This document shows positions 24,200 through 37,331 of a stretch of 64,000 nt of DNA, in pieces (positions within the stretch are counted from its first letter, which is position 1; every line of letters begins with the position of its first letter). Source of the stretch: Ascochyta rabiei (Eukaryota; Ascomycota; Dothideomycetes; Pleosporales; Didymellaceae). The translations under genes and the position numbers were made by a program. Below the pieces are notes generated by a model, which saw only the letters and a list, made by a program, of their open reading frames with translations, was not told the origin of the DNA and searched no databases. The stretch is from the NCBI RefSeq assembly GCF_004011695.2, contig NC_082420.1:868001-932000 (forward strand). Reading direction: 5' to 3'.

Positions 24200-27100
24200 C
24201 TGTCCTTAATTAGTAGGCAGTTTTAATAATGCCAAAACAACTAACTATCTTAAGTTTAGCTTGCTGTTATTACCTATATAAATTTGTTAAGTCCTTTAGA
24301 GAAATTATAGTGCAGAAATATAAAACTTATATAAAGCACAACTGCGTATATAAGGTTTATATTTAATCTAGAAAGTGCAGCAAGTGCGTTTACCTTAGGC
24401 AACGTTGTAACATAAAGGTGACTTAATCTAAGTTTACCTAACTAGCGTCTAAGAAAGAGAAATTGCGCTTGCGCATAAAGGAAAGTTATAAAGCGCAAAC
24501 TAAAGAACTTTAAATATCTAAAAAAGCTATAGAAGACTTGCGTGTAGCTTATACGCGTAAGGAGCAGTTATAACAATAAATAGATTTATTAGATTACTAA
24601 GTAGAGGAGGCTATTACAGTAGAAGAGTAAAGCATAGAGGAGTAAAAGTAGCTAGATGCTAAAACTGTATTGTTTAATGGTGTTATATAAGGTGGTCTTG
24701 CTCTTAAGTTGTTACCTAGTACCTAGAGCGCCTTTGACGGCCAGCCTCTGGAGTACTGGGAGGACGACGTAGCCCTATCTAATTAGCTTCCTTATATTCC
24801 TTTAACAACAGCAGGCAGTTCCTAAGGTTTGTTTGTAGTTCCTATGTGTTTTCTAAGTTAGGGTAACCTAACTATTTAACTAGATATCTGCGCCTGGCAC
24901 TATTCCCTTAATATGTTATTATTGTTTTAACTTCCTATTTATCTTCGCTGTTGGCTTAATAATGGAAGTTCTCCTGGATAGGCGTTCTAGGGTTGGCTGG
25001 TTCTAATAGAGATATGTGGAACACTAGGTAGATCTTTGCATCCTTTAGCAGATTAAGTCTATAGTTAACTAGGCTTATCTGCTTAGAAATAAAAAAGGGT
25101 CTAACTTTAACATAGTCTAGTTTTTTTGTTAGTCTTTGTGTGCGAAGGTTTTTTGTAAGGAGATAGACTTTATCCCCCTCTTTTAGCTAAGGTGCTGTTT
25201 TTCTTTTCTAGTTAATATATAAGATTGCTTGTTCTTAAGCCTTACTAATATTTTCTAGTGCCTTTTTATGCACTTCCTTTAGTCTTACTACTAAGGATAT
25301 TGCTAATTTGGTCTGAATTAGCGTGTCCAGACTTCTGGTAAAGAGATTTAGGTGCATCCTGTAATTCAGGAAGAACAGTAATTCTCCTATTACTTCTAAT
25401 AATTTGTTATTATACGCAATCTGTGCTATAGGTAACAGCAAAACCTAGTTGTCTTGCTACTGGTTGCTGTAAATCTGTAGATATGTTTCTATGGTCTGAT
25501 TTGTTCTTTTAGTTTGTCTATCCGTCTGCAGGTGGTAGGCTGTAGAAAGCTTCTTCTTAGTACCAATAGCTGCTAGGAGCGTAGTCCAGTAATTTAACGT
25601 AAAGAGCTTGTCTTAATTGCTAATAATTAATTTAGGTATGCTGTAATGCCTTATATGTTAATCTAGGAACACTTATATAAGCTGTTCTGCAGTATAACTA
25701 TGTTAAAACAGTATTATTTTAGCGTACTTAGTGAATCTGTTAACTATAACAAAGATTGAGTCGTAGTTGTATCTAGTAACAGGGTCTCTTAAGATAGGTA
25801 GCTGAGTAACAAAATCTATCGTAATGTTCGTCCATAGTGCTGTTAGTGGCTCTATTGCCTGCATTTCTCTATATTTTGCGTGTGTACTATATTTATTTTG
25901 CTAACAGTTAACATAATTCTTAATGTATTTAGTAACCTTGTCCTTTATATTGCTAAACTTATAGTATTATTTAATAAGTTCTACTGTGTGTGTAATTCTA
26001 GGGTGTCTGTGTAGCAGGTTATTGTAGTAATTAGCTATAATTTTGTCCTAAAGTTCCTCTAGTACGTCTGATGTAATACGCTGGTTAATTTTGATTCGCA
26101 TCATGTTGTTAAGCTGCTGCGATGGTCCTAGGGATCTATCGTCGTTGATTCCTAACACTGCGAACTGGTTGATCGTTTTTTCTCTAGCGAGGTCGTGTCG
26201 TCGACTAAGTGCGTTGATTTAAGACCTTGGTGGTAGTAAAGTATACCAGGTTCTTGTGGTCGGTATAGATAGTAAGTTCTGAGCAACTTTCTGCGTATAG
26301 TCGCCAATGTTCCAGGGCTAATACAATTGCGAGTAATTCTTTGTTGTGCACATTGTAGCGTTCTTCTAGTCCTAAGAACTTGCGTAAGTAGTATGCGATA
26401 GAGTGCTATAGTCTATCCTTTTCTTGCGTAATACATGCGCCTAATATAAGATCTAAGGCGTTAGTCTCTATACATATTAGTTTGCTGCTATAAAATATAA
26501 TTAATATAGGCAGTGTAATACAGGCTTACTTAAGTGCCTTAAACGTATTGTCTTGTTCTTGTCTCTACTTAAATAGTGTGTCCTTCCGCGTGAGCTTCGT
26601 TAGCAGGATTACGATCTTAGAGTTGTCCTTAATAAAGCGTCGGTTAAAGTTAACAAATCCTAAGAATTCCTAGATCTGCTTAACCGTTTTTAGCGTCTGC
26701 CAGGTCCTAACTACTTCTACCTTAGTTAGACTAATCTTAACTCTGTGTCGTCCTACAATGTACCCCAGGAATTCAACTTCCTCCTTATGCCATTCGCACT
26801 TTTTAGGTTTAAGCTGTAGGTCTGCCTGCTATAGGCATTCTAGCACTTCTGTAACATATTGCGTGTGCTCTTTTAGTGTTTTTAAGTACACTAAGATATT
26901 GTCTAGGTACGCTACTACAGTTCTGTCAAGGTGTGTTCTAAGGACGTTGTTAATCAACTCCTGACACGTTGCTGGTGCGTTTGTTAGACTGAACAGTATA
27001 ACTAGGTACTTGTAGAGTCTGTATTGCGTCCTAAATGCTGTTTTCTATTCTTCTTCTTTCTTTATGTGTATAAGGTTGTACGCGCCTTATAGATCTAACG

Positions 27101-28400
27101 CTATAAAGTACTAAGCTCCTGCTAGCCAGTCCTGCAACTCTGTGATGTTCGGGAGCAGGTAGCGGTTCTTAATAGTGATTTTATTAAGCTTCCTGAAGTT
27201 AATGCAAGGTTATAGCTTGCCATCCTTCTTAGAAACAAACATAATTAGGTACCCTGCAGGTAATTCTAATCTTCTAATAAATCCCTTCTTAAGGTTCTCC
27301 TTAATGTACTTGTAAAGTACTTTAAGTTCCTTTTCTGATAGTTAGTATAATAGCCTAAAAGTCAGTGTCTTTCCTTCCTGGAGCTTAATCTTGTAATCCT
27401 AGGGTTTATGCTTAGGCAGGGCTTTTGCTATAAGCTCTTTTCTAAACATCTCTGCGTACTGTTAGTAAACGTTAGGGATGACAGGAGGTGCACTCTTTTC
27501 CTCCTTAACTCTCGCTTTATGATCTGTAGGGCTCTTAGTATCTGCAGAGTTAACTGCTCTATCTTGGCGCGTCTTATATATTGAAGAGACATTGTTAATC
27601 TCCTTCTTATCTACCAGCTGCTGCGTGCGCTGCGTAGGCATAGATGCATTAGTGCCACATTTACATCCTTCTAGCAAAAGTCTTTCTTGTGCCTAGTCTA
27701 TCTTTAGGTTGTACTTTTGTAACTAGGGGAGTCCTAGTATAACGTTGTGCGTGGCCTTTGCAAAGACGTCTAGGTTTATTTCCTTGTAGTGCCCCTGTAT
27801 CTGTAGGGGTGCCGCTATCACTTCGAACATAATCAGCAGTTTGTCCAGCATCAATTCTCTATTAGCTACTTAGAGCAAGTAAGCGTGTTTCTTGCAATAT
27901 AATCTAAGTCTAGCTTAGAACACTGTTGTCTAGGATATGTAGTTCGCTTGTGCTCCTAAGTCTAAGAGTGCCAAAAAGACTACTCTATTTAGTTTAATAG
28001 GTAGTTTAATAAGGTAATTAGTCCTAATGCTATTAATAGATTAATTCCTAGGGCTTGTAGGCGCTGGCCTAAAAAAGTCCCCTTATTACTAAACCCTTTG
28101 TATTCCTTGGTAGTGCGGTGTTTCTTACAGTCTGTATTAAGACAGTTCTGCCAGTGTGCGTTGTAGCAACTCCTGTTAACTACTAGCTGCATTTGTATTG
28201 TGGCCTGTAGGTTATCTGTACCAGGAAAGTGTGCTTTCTAGTATTTATTAATAAGATAAAGTTCACACAGGTTATTATAACACTAGTACCATTAGTTACA
28301 ACAGAGGCCTTATTGTGCCAGGAACTATCCTGCACTAAGCTTCTTGTTGTAATAGATTATGTATCTGTCCTTAGAGCATGCTGTCCACGTAAGGTTTCTA
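24200..28400 (-). pseudogene. B1 pol: protease, RT, RNase H, integrase
   Basis: Minus-strand order: aspartic protease-like region (about 27700-28000), RT with [15 protein letters not shown] and VAYLDNILVY (26890-26910; second catalytic Asp now Asn), RT thumb FLGYIVGRHRVKI, and RNase H with YTDHKNLVYFTT. Then come ALSRRHDLAREKTINQF, an integrase zinc region and an integrase core with STAYHLQTDRQTKRTNQT (about 25520-25570). Between KVLN and ALSRRHD about 25 residues usually present in gypsy RNase H are missing and the frame shifts (near 26220), which suggests a small deletion. TAG/TAA codons are scattered throughout. Confidence 0.85.
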
Positions 28401-30091
28401 TGTTTTAGGTTTTAGTAGTCCAGGATATACTGTAGTTGTGGGCTAATTAGCAGGAGCTCTTCTTTCTGCTTCTGCATTTGTTCTAGGCTGCGTTGTGTTT
28501 CTTGCTTAGCCTAAAGCTGATCTTTAGCTTCTTCCAGGTTGTTAGCAAACTTTTTACTGTTATTAATTTCTTTCTTAAACTGGTAGACAAGCTCCTGGAG
28601 CTCTAGTGTCATTTCTGCTATCTCAGGTCCTTTGATAGGACTGACAAGTTCTTAACACATTCAGCAATAGGCTTCTTTGTTGTCTTGCTTCTGGCGTTGC
28701 TAAGCTAAGCGCTGTTGTTTACGCGTTGCTTTAGCAATCTAACTAAGCATCTATCCTAAAGTGTCTAGCAGGTTGTCTATTTTCTGCTAGTAGTCTTCTG
28801 TTTCTTTATAGGCTATAATGTTGTTAAGTATATTGTCCTTCTTTACGCTTTTAGATTTTAGTTCTACAACTATTAACTCTTTACTGTTAGGGGTGAAGTA
28901 GCGCGTTCCTTGCTTGTGGAAGGGCCTATTGTACTTCTTGCCTATTTAGACTCTGCTGTAGGTCCTCTTGTATTCTACCGCGTAGTATTGCTGATTGTTA
29001 TTAGAGTAGTACTCTGTTTCTTCGCCTGTCTGGGCGTTCTAGTAAGGTGTTGCCACACGAATTGGAGGTACGATACAGTCGTCATCGTCCTCTAGACCAG
29101 ACTCTGGGTCTTCCAGCAGCCGTCCTATATTATTAGTAAGAATTTCCTATTTACTAGCTTCTGTGTTGTTGTAATTACAGGTAAGTACATTTAACTGGCA
29201 GTGAACCTTGTTTATCTAGCAGTCCCTGGCAAAGTGGCCTGGTTTACCACAGTTGTAGCAGTCCTTGCTGCCTCCTGATTGCTTGCCCCCTCTAGGCTTC
29301 TTGTTCTATTGCTTTAGTGGTCCTTTGTTAAGGTTTAAGAGGTCTATTGCTTCAGGTCTGTAGTATCCACTCTAGGTGTTGCTGTAGATACAACGGCTGG
29401 TGTTTAGCTAGTTGCAACTTCCTTATTGTCCTTAGTTTAGGTTGTTGCACCACTAGTTCCTTAGTAGCAGTTAGTTAGTAGCAATAACAGTAGTACAAGC
29501 TTATAGATTGTCCTAAAGCTCCTGCTAGAGTTTGTAGAGTTGTACGTTGATGTTAATGGCAGTATTAATAAGCTTGTTAAGGGTCTCTGTGCTTGCGCCG
29601 GTGCGCATAAGTTCTTCCTTAACCTTAGGCTTTAATCCCTGTTAGAACATAGTAATCAGAGCAGTATTGTCCTAGTCAGTGTTAGCAGCGAGCTGCTGAA
29701 ACTCCGCGGCGTAGTCAGTGGCTGACTTGTCTTGCTTAATCTTCTGAATGTTACAGCAGGCAATATGTGGTTTGTTAGAGACTCTGAAGATTAGCTTAAT
29801 CTTCTCTTTAAATAGGTTAAAGTCTCTTATCTATACATCTATGTTGTCTAGGGCTTTGCTAGCTTAGTATTGCTGTATAAAGGGCTTAATCTAGGTAAAC
29901 ACTTTGCCACGCATGTAGCTAGCTGCAAGGACTACTTGTTTAATCTTAGGAACCTTCTTACCTTAGAAGGTAAAGAAGTGGTCCTATTATATAAGCTAAT
30001 TGTTAAGCTTGCTACAGTCCCTGTAGTAAAGGTTAGGTTTGTTAACGTTTATGCCTGCAGTGTAGACTGGTGGGTCTGCGTCAACGTCCAT
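28400..30091 (-). pseudogene. B1 gag
   Basis: Minus-strand frame from an ATG at 30089-30091 (MDVDADPPVYTAG) through a long helical capsid-like region to a perfect CCHC zinc knuckle, CYNCGKPGHFARDC, at about 29225-29275. Scattered TAG/TAA codons interrupt it, but whole stretches (29600-30130) are barely mutated. It binds element RNA in active relatives. Confidence 0.82.
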
Positions 30092-30153
30092 GTTAGAGCT
30101 GCTAGGGGTAGCACGGGATCCTGTAGAGGTACTTATCTTAGGGGTGTTTAAAA

Positions 30154-30637
30154 TGTTAAAGTTGTACTTTAGTTAAAGACTGTAAGCACTAATTCTATTA
30201 GTTCTTAGGGATAAGTACAGTTACTAGATTAGTAAGGGTTATTAACTAAGCAAAGCTTGTAAAGATAGGGTGTAATAAATAGTACAGAGTAGACTATCTA
30301 GTTTAAGAGCAGTTAAGATTCTAAAGACAAACTTAATTAATAAGGTTAAACACAAACTATAAGGGTTGTGTTCCTACTAACTATATACTTTAATAATAGT
30401 AGTAGTAATACAGACTAATTAGTGTTAGGAATCCTCTAATTACCCTAAGCACTAATTATACTGATTACTGATCGTACTAATTATGCCAAGCCTGATCATG
30501 TCACGTGATCTTTGGCATCTTGCCGAGTGCTGACACTGTCATGTTTGCTTACGCTGAACCTGATGACTTGTCGTAATTACTGTGCCCCATTCGCTGTAAT
30601 TGGTTTGCATCCTTCCCGTGTTCTGTGGATCGTAACA
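30154..30637 (-). repeat. 5' LTR of B1 (484 bp)
   Basis: Its outer ~170 bp is GC-normal (CATGTCACGTGATCTTTGGC). Its inner part is converted (TTAGTTCTTAGGG where the other LTR has TTGGTTCTTGGGG). Confidence 0.95.
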
Positions 30638-30642
30638 CATAG

Positions 30643-33600
30643 CTACTACTTCCTGTTACTCCCTGTCTGTTAACAACTCTATATTTTTTTTTGTGTTATG
30701 GCTTACTACTGTTTATCTAGTAGTATAGAGCATAAGGTGGCGTTGTGCTAATATTATAAGGTCCCTAAGCTCTTCTATATAGGGCCGCGTGCCCTATACA
30801 GCATCTCCTAATAGGACCCTATAAGGGTTATTATAAATAGTAAAAGTTTCTCCTTTTCTATATCTATTTTTAATATGCTATATATATTACTGTAAAGACC
30901 TCCTATACTATTATATCCTATAACACCTCTAGTAGTTCCTATATTAGCTTTGTATATCCTTTCTATTTAACTAAGACCTATAACTTGTTCTGCCTACAGG
31001 CCCTCTTTTCTTTTAGAATAGACTTTACCTCCTATTTAGCCAGGGTTAGGTTGCCCTCCTCTAGGACAACTAGCAGGCCTAGTCTACTTTCCTACAGGCG
31101 CTGTGTTAGTAACAGGTTAGAAGCTGCGCGTTCTAGTAGGTCTATATACACTGTCTTATAGAGGTTACCTAGCAAATCTAGGGTAATAGTTAGAAGGGTA
31201 GGAACTGCAACTACTGTGTATTAGGCTTATAACTAGTTAAGCTTCTAGCTTAGCCTATTAGTTTTTATATTGCAGAAGGAAAACTATACTCTATCTTCTA
31301 CGTAGTACTACTCTATAGGCATACAGCTGTAGTCTGTTACGTTCTAGGTGTGTTGTTATACCTATGCTATAGCTGCCTAGGTAAGCTCTATACCCTACTA
31401 GAGGTAGTCTAGGAAATAGACTGCCTGTCCCTGTAGTGTGTTCTAGCTAATAGTTAGGAGCACTGTTGTCTGCAGGAGGTCTACATTATAGCTGTAGAGG
31501 AGCAGGTTAGAACTAACCCTAGTAACTAAAGAATTGCAATTGTTAAGAGCTAGTTAGCAGGCTAGAAGGTAGTTAGGCTAGTTATTCTGTTTAAAGTTAA
31601 CTATAACCTGTAGGACTGCCTACACCTCTTAGTTAGCCTACTCTATCCCTCTATCTGTCTAGAGGTAATAGGCTGTAGAGAGTAGCTAGTCTACCCCTAT
31701 AAGGCTATACAGAGTTATCTAAAAATGTCCTAGCTAGTCTAAGCTGCAGTCTAAGATTATAGAGCTAGAAAAGCCTTAGAACTGCTACTACGTGTTGTAG
31801 AAGACCTTAGTATAATATTCTATAGTTATAGAAGTTATTACCTTAAGCTACATATACTTAGAGAGGTAATCTGTAATAACTAAGAAATAGCGTAGTACGT
31901 CCTTATTAGCCTAAAGGAGGTTAACTATAAAGTCTATAGAAATCTAGAACTAAAAACAGTTAGTAATAGGTAATAGCTAGAGTAAGCTCTATTGTTAGCG
32001 CTGTAACATGTGCGCGCTAAAACAGTAGTAGTGACAGATATAACACTAAACGTCCTATAACATCCCCTTCTAGTAGAAGTTGTATCTAATAATGTAGAAT
32101 ATAGCATTAGCACCTAGATAGCCTATTAGGTTAGATTTATGTGCTTTTTAGATTATTATAGTTGTAAGTAGCTTCTAACGCAGAACCTACGTAACTCTGC
32201 GCTATAGCAGCGTACTGTAAGCACTAAGCGTATAATCTGTAATTTGCTAAGTAGTCTTAGCCTTAGGAGGGAACTAGTAGGCCCTATTATAGATAGTAGA
32301 CAGGCGCGCTATATACCCTACGTCCTACTAAACACCTTTATCCTATAGTAATTATATATACGTGTTAATAAAAAGTAGAGGCGTACTAGGGCCTAGTATA
32401 CTAATTACTAATACTAAAACTAAGGTTATTATCCTATAGACCCCCCCTAACCTCCTATTATAGTCCTGTTCCTAGCAGCTTAGCGCATCTAGTTAGGCTA
32501 CTAAGCGTCCTAGGCAGAAGCAAAGGTAGAAATAGAACTTTAACAGCTCCTCTGCCTATTAGTGCTGCCTCTTACTTAGCCTGCGTGCTGTAGTAAAGTA
32601 CTAGAGGTTCTTATAGTTAGTTAGGATAGTAAACAGCCTAGCAACATACCCTAATTTAGCTGCCTAGACCCCTAGGCACTTTATAACAGCAGTTAACTCC
32701 TTATTATAGATAGTATAGTTCTGTTATTCTATTATAAGTATAGCAGAGTAGTACGCTACTAGGTAAAGCACCTTCCTGTGCTACTAAGAAAGGCAGCTGC
32801 CTAGCGCCTTACTAGAGTAGTCTGCCTCTAATAGTGTTTCTTACTTAGGGTCCTACTAGGCTAGGACTAGTTCTGTTATAAATATGTTCTTTAGCCAGTA
32901 GAACACTGCGTCCTTCTTCTGCCCCTACCTAAACAGGATATCCTTCCCTATAAGTTAATTAAGTAAGGCAGTAATATTAGAGAAGGCTAGGATAAAGTCC
33001 TAGTAGAAGTTAGTAAACCCTAGGAAACTGCAGACCCTGCGTAAAGACTGTAGGGCTTCCTAATTACAGATAGCCTTAACCTTCTTAGGATTAGAATAAA
33101 TATCCTTTCTAGCTTCTATAATATATCCTAGGTAGTGTACTTCCTTTATTGTAAATACGCACTTCTTAGGATCTAAATATAGCCCTATATTGCGTAGGAG
33201 CATAAGAACTCTGCTAACCTTCCCTAGGTAGTCTATCCTAGACCTGCTACTATAAACTAGGATGTTATCTAGGTACACAGTAGTATAGTTACCTAATGTC
33301 TCTTAAAGTACGCTGTTAATGTAACGCTAGAAGGACGCTAGTGCTCTAGCCAGGCTAAACAGGCAGACTAGCCACTTAAAGAGCCTAAAACAGGTACAGA
33401 ACACAGTAAGGTGCTTATCTCCTTCTACAACACAAATCTAGTAAAATACTAAATAGACATTAACCTTAGAGAACTAGCAGGCACCCCCTAGTGTACGTAA
33501 GGTTTCCTTAATAAGAGGGAGCAGGTACTAGTTAGTAATTATAATGCTATTAAGTGCGTAATAGTCTACGCACATACGCCACCTGCTAGAGGACTTTTTA

Positions 33601-34550
33601 ACTAGCAGGACTAGGGCTCCTACTAGGGAAGAGGAGGCGCAGATCTACCCCTTATCTATTAGTGCTAACACCTGTTTCTATAGCTTAAGTAGCTAGTCCC
33701 TTAGCATGTTGTATAGAGGGCCCTAGGGTAGAGGCTCCTCCTTTCTAGACTAGTTGCGTTGTAACTATATGTGGTAATCTATCTAGCCCCTATATAGGGA
33801 AAGGCTAGAGGCCTTACTCTTATTAAATAGGTCCTAAAACTAGACTAACTTAGGGGGAAGAGGGTCTACCTCCTCTGCTGTCCCTTGCGCTCCTAGGGAT
33901 TAAACTAAGAGGATTTTAGTAATGTTGTAGAGGCTTATAGAAACAAACTAGTCTCTAGGCAGGCGCTTCTAGAGCCTATTAGCTAGGGTCTTATTAAACT
34001 TAATTACTAATAAGAGAGCTACGTAAACGTTTGCTGTATACTGTAAGGATTTATAGATAATAAGGTTCCCTACCTATTATATCCTTAGTGTGCCCTTTTC
34101 TACATCTAACACTACACCCTCTTGTTAGAGCCAGAGCTTCCCTAAAATAATATCCTAGCTTAGACCTAGCACTACGTAGGCTATAGCCTATAAGTGCTAC
34201 CTATCTAAGTTATACCTAAACAGGACTAAACAGGAGATTACAGACTTTCTAATAGTGCCTACTGCTTACGCTAAGCGTTATAGCAGCACCTTAATAAAGT
34301 CTCTTCCTAAGTGCGCAGCAAAGTTATTACTTACTACACTAAAGTATTTATACCCTATGTCTACTAGCACATTAGCCTAAATTACCCTATTAATAAATAA
34401 TAGAACGTAGAATAGGGGCTTGTCTATAGAGTCTGTAATAGCTCTCCTAGCAGCCTATAATGCCCCTGCACTAGTAGTCTCCCCTACTAATATGCTCCTA
34501 CAGCACTCCTAACTTAGACTTATATTAGGAGCAGCTAGTTTCCCCTATAT
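30643..34550 (-). pseudogene. A1 pol: protease, reverse transcriptase, RNase H, integrase
   Basis: The reverse transcriptase contains MYLDNILVYSS (33250-33278), the YxDD active site with the second Asp changed to Asn. It is followed by YLDPKKCVF and VHYLGYIIEA, the conserved connection of gypsy RTs. RNase H and an integrase core follow; the integrase lies at about 31500-31930 by comparison with the clearer A2 copy. Many TAG/TAA codons interrupt it. B1 interrupts A1 just beyond, at 30642. Confidence 0.8.
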
Positions 34551-35725
34551 ATACTAGCCTCTTCCTTACCTAAGATTATTACTGCCTGTACTGTAGTTAC
34601 TACTGCGTTAGCATAATCCTAGCAAATATGTCCCCCTTTGCTGCAATAGGTACACAGGTTAGCCTCCTAGCGTTGCTAAAATACCTTATTAGGAACCTAC
34701 GTAGCCTGGTTAGGAGTAGACTGCTTCTAACTCCTACGCTTAGCACTAATGCTAGTGCAAACTGCAGACATAACTGTTATCTTAACATGACTATCCTTAT
34801 TACGCTTAGGTAGCGCCTAGGTAGAGGTGTAGCGCAGCTGGTTTTCTATAGCTATAGTCTCAACGTCTATAGTAATAGACTTATACTCTATAATAGCTGT
34901 ATTATAATTTATATAAATTACTTCTTAGTTTATTACTATATTGCAGATGTTTGCGTTTAGGGCCTAGCAGAGCTTTAATAGGCGTTGTTCTCTGTCCTAG
35001 TAGAGGCTACCACTTTGCACTAGCAGCTGCTTAAACTAGATAAAAAAGTCTAAGAATAACTTGTTAGGACCTTAACAGACGCTTTCTAGTTTCGCCTAGG
35101 CCTATTCCTGGCTGTAGTTATTGCTGTAGCAGAATTCTAGGTATACTAGGAAGTCCTCTAGGCTCTATACACCTTAGGTACCCCTAATCTTATAGAACAG
35201 AGCTATATCTTATTATATAGACGCACTTAGCTAGGACTATATAAAGGTAAACATATCCTATAGCCTACTAATAAAGGACATATCTGCCTGTAGCTTATAT
35301 TCTATTATAACCTACTACGCCTTAAATAAGAATTTGTCTCTAGTAAAGGCCTTACCTATAGGAAGAGGTTTCCTATAGGCTGTAGACGTCTATATAGGGG
35401 TATGCAGGCCTAGAGCAGACGCTAAAAACAGCGCTTTATAAGGCAGGTTAGGGGCTAGAGTAGATGTTAATAGGTACAGCGTTACTCCTAAGGAGGATAA
35501 TAGGACTATAGACGCAGGTCTAGTACAGGCATTAGCTGTTTGTGCTAGGGATTCTACAAACGCGCGTATATTAGAGTTATTACGCTTAAGCAATACTATA
35601 TACTTATTAGTAGCTAATAAGGCTTACTATAAGTTTGTTATAAACTGCAATATCTAGGCTATAAATTTCTAAAGGGTTAAGAGGACAGATTTGTCTAAGG
35701 GGTTATTCTAGGAGCTAGCTGACAT
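34550..35725 (-). pseudogene. A1 gag
   Basis: Minus-strand frame starting with an ATG at 35725, followed by a gag-like helical region with several TAG codons. Near 34640 a CCHC zinc knuckle is recognisable as CTYCSKGGHICQDY, in which the last Cys has become Tyr (TGC to TAC, the RIP direction). The same region in A2 begins at 55591. Confidence 0.7.
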
Positions 35726-35766
35726 AGTACAAGTGCTAGCTGTTCTCCTAGAAGAAGAGATACAAA

Positions 35767-35921
35767 TATTATAGACTAGCCTTAGGGTAGGATATAATAA
35801 GGGTTAATATAGTATTGTATCTCTTAAGGAGGTAACATGTTGCGTGTCCTTCTAATATGTCTGTAGGGCACGTAACCGCCCTATCTCGCTTAAGGCTTTA
35901 ACAAGGTCTAAGCCTATAACA
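35767..35921 (-). repeat. 5' LTR of A1 (155 bp)
   Basis: Starts TGTTATAGGC on the minus strand at 35921. The inner end reads CTATAATA, a RIP change from CTATAACA. Confidence 0.93.
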
Positions 35922-37285
35922 ACTAAGTATAATATAGGCTATATTAGTATAAACTAGCTTAATACGTTTATTAAGCACTGCCCTAACCTTAAAGTAAGGT
36001 TTAATTGCAAGTACAACTATAAGAGAGCCCTCTATAAGGATCTAGAGACTATTAGGGGCTAATTTAAGCTTATAGCAAATATTAAAGCTAAGTTCAGTAT
36101 CTAGGACAATAATATATATAACTTTAATAAGACAGGCTTTATAATAGGCTAGATATTAATAGGAGCAGTTATTATAGGCTTAGAGCGTTAAGGACAGCTA
36201 AAGGTAGTGTAGCAGGGTAACTATAAGTAGATAACAGTTATATAGGGCATTAATAGCATAGGGTAGGCTATTCTACCCTTTATTATCTTTAAAGGCTATA
36301 ACTACCTCTCTGCCCAGTATAAAGAGGACAATCTGCCCTATAATTAGGTTATTAGAGTCTCTAAGAACAGATAGACTACTAACAAGCTTAGTCTAGACTA
36401 GTTAAAGCACTTTAATGCCTATATAAAGACGCGCACCTAAGGAGTATACTAGCTGCTCCTTATTAATAGCTATAAGAGCTATAACTCCCTTAACTTCTAA
36501 TAATACTATAAGAAAGCAAAGATTATTATACTATATATGCCTCTACACTTATTACACCTCTTACAGCTACTAGATATAGGCTGTTTTGCCTCTTTAAAGA
36601 AGGCGTATAGGTGCTAAGCTAAGGATCTTATATATAACTATATTACTTATATTACTAAAACTAAGTTCCTACTATACTTTATAGGCGCCTATAAGGAGAC
36701 ATTTACTTCTAGCAATATCTAAGGAGGCTTTTAAGGCGCTAGAATAGTCCCCTTTAACCTAAAATAGGTTATAATAGGTCTTAATGTCTGCCTACGTACC
36801 CTACTGCTACCTCCTATAGAAGATGCTCCCTAGCAGTCCTAAACCCTAAGTAATACCCTGCAATTAGGATTACAATTAACGCTAGTTTAAGAGAGGATTT
36901 AAAGGCATACAAGCAGCTTACTAACTTTAATAGTTAAGGCCTTTAAAAAGCTTACTAAAGGCGCAGCTATTATTATGCATAAGCTAGTGTTAGCTAAAGA
37001 GAAGATTACTAGGCTTTAAACAGCAAATAAGGCTGCTATATAACGTAAATTAAATAAAAGAAAGCAGTTATAGGAGGAGGGGGTCCTAACAGCTAAGGAA
37101 GGCCTTTAATTAACTACTCTAAATAAGTTTAGAGTGCGTAGTAATAGTAAGAAGGCAAAGAAGCAAGTGTGTGCTAAAGGAGGGGAAGTAACCTAAAGAT
37201 ACTGTATAAAGTGCTATAATATTAGACATAACTCATATATATATAAGAAGGCTGTAGAAGATATTTCTAAATAATATTATATCCT
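35922..37285 (+). pseudogene. Fot1-like transposase, DDE catalytic part
   Basis: Continues the transposase interrupted at 10348. Motifs visible despite stops: RFNCKYNYKRAL, then DNNIYNFNKTGFIIG (36106-36156, the first catalytic region, where the usual Asp-Glu is read as Asn-Lys), TVI.GINSIG, and LYMPLHLLHLLQPLDIGCF (about 36530-36590), a Fot1/pogo hallmark. The C-terminus is Lys/Arg-rich with a CxxC-type end. The Asp/Glu changes fit RIP. Confidence 0.85.
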
Positions 37286-37331
37286 GCACTACTGTATATA
37301 AGGCTAAAGTAGGCTAATACAAGCTATAATA

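Larger units (their letters stand above)
23661..30637 (-). mobile_element. Ty3/gypsy LTR retrotransposon B1 (6,977 bp)
   Basis: Two 484-bp LTRs (23661-24144 and 30154-30637) begin TGTTACGATCC on the minus strand and end CAACA. The 5-bp duplication CATAG flanks the element (23656-23660 and 30638-30642). Gag and pol are on the minus strand in the standard gypsy order RT-RNase H-integrase. RIP is patchy: parts of gag, RNase H and both outer LTR edges look almost unmutated. It is inserted in A1. Confidence 0.95.
10349..35921 (-). mobile_element. Ty3/gypsy LTR retrotransposon A1, containing C1 and B1
   Basis: Two 155-bp LTRs (10349-10503 and 35767-35921) with TGTTATAG...CTATAACA ends are flanked by the 5-bp duplication ACTAA (10344-10348 and 35922-35926). 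Subtracting C1 and B1 with their duplications leaves about 7.2 kb, a normal gypsy size. Gag and pol run leftwards from 35725. A polypurine tract (GGGAAAGGAGGTA on the minus strand) abuts the 3' LTR at 10503. It is heavily RIP-mutated. Copy A2 at 55395 belongs to the same family. Confidence 0.92.
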
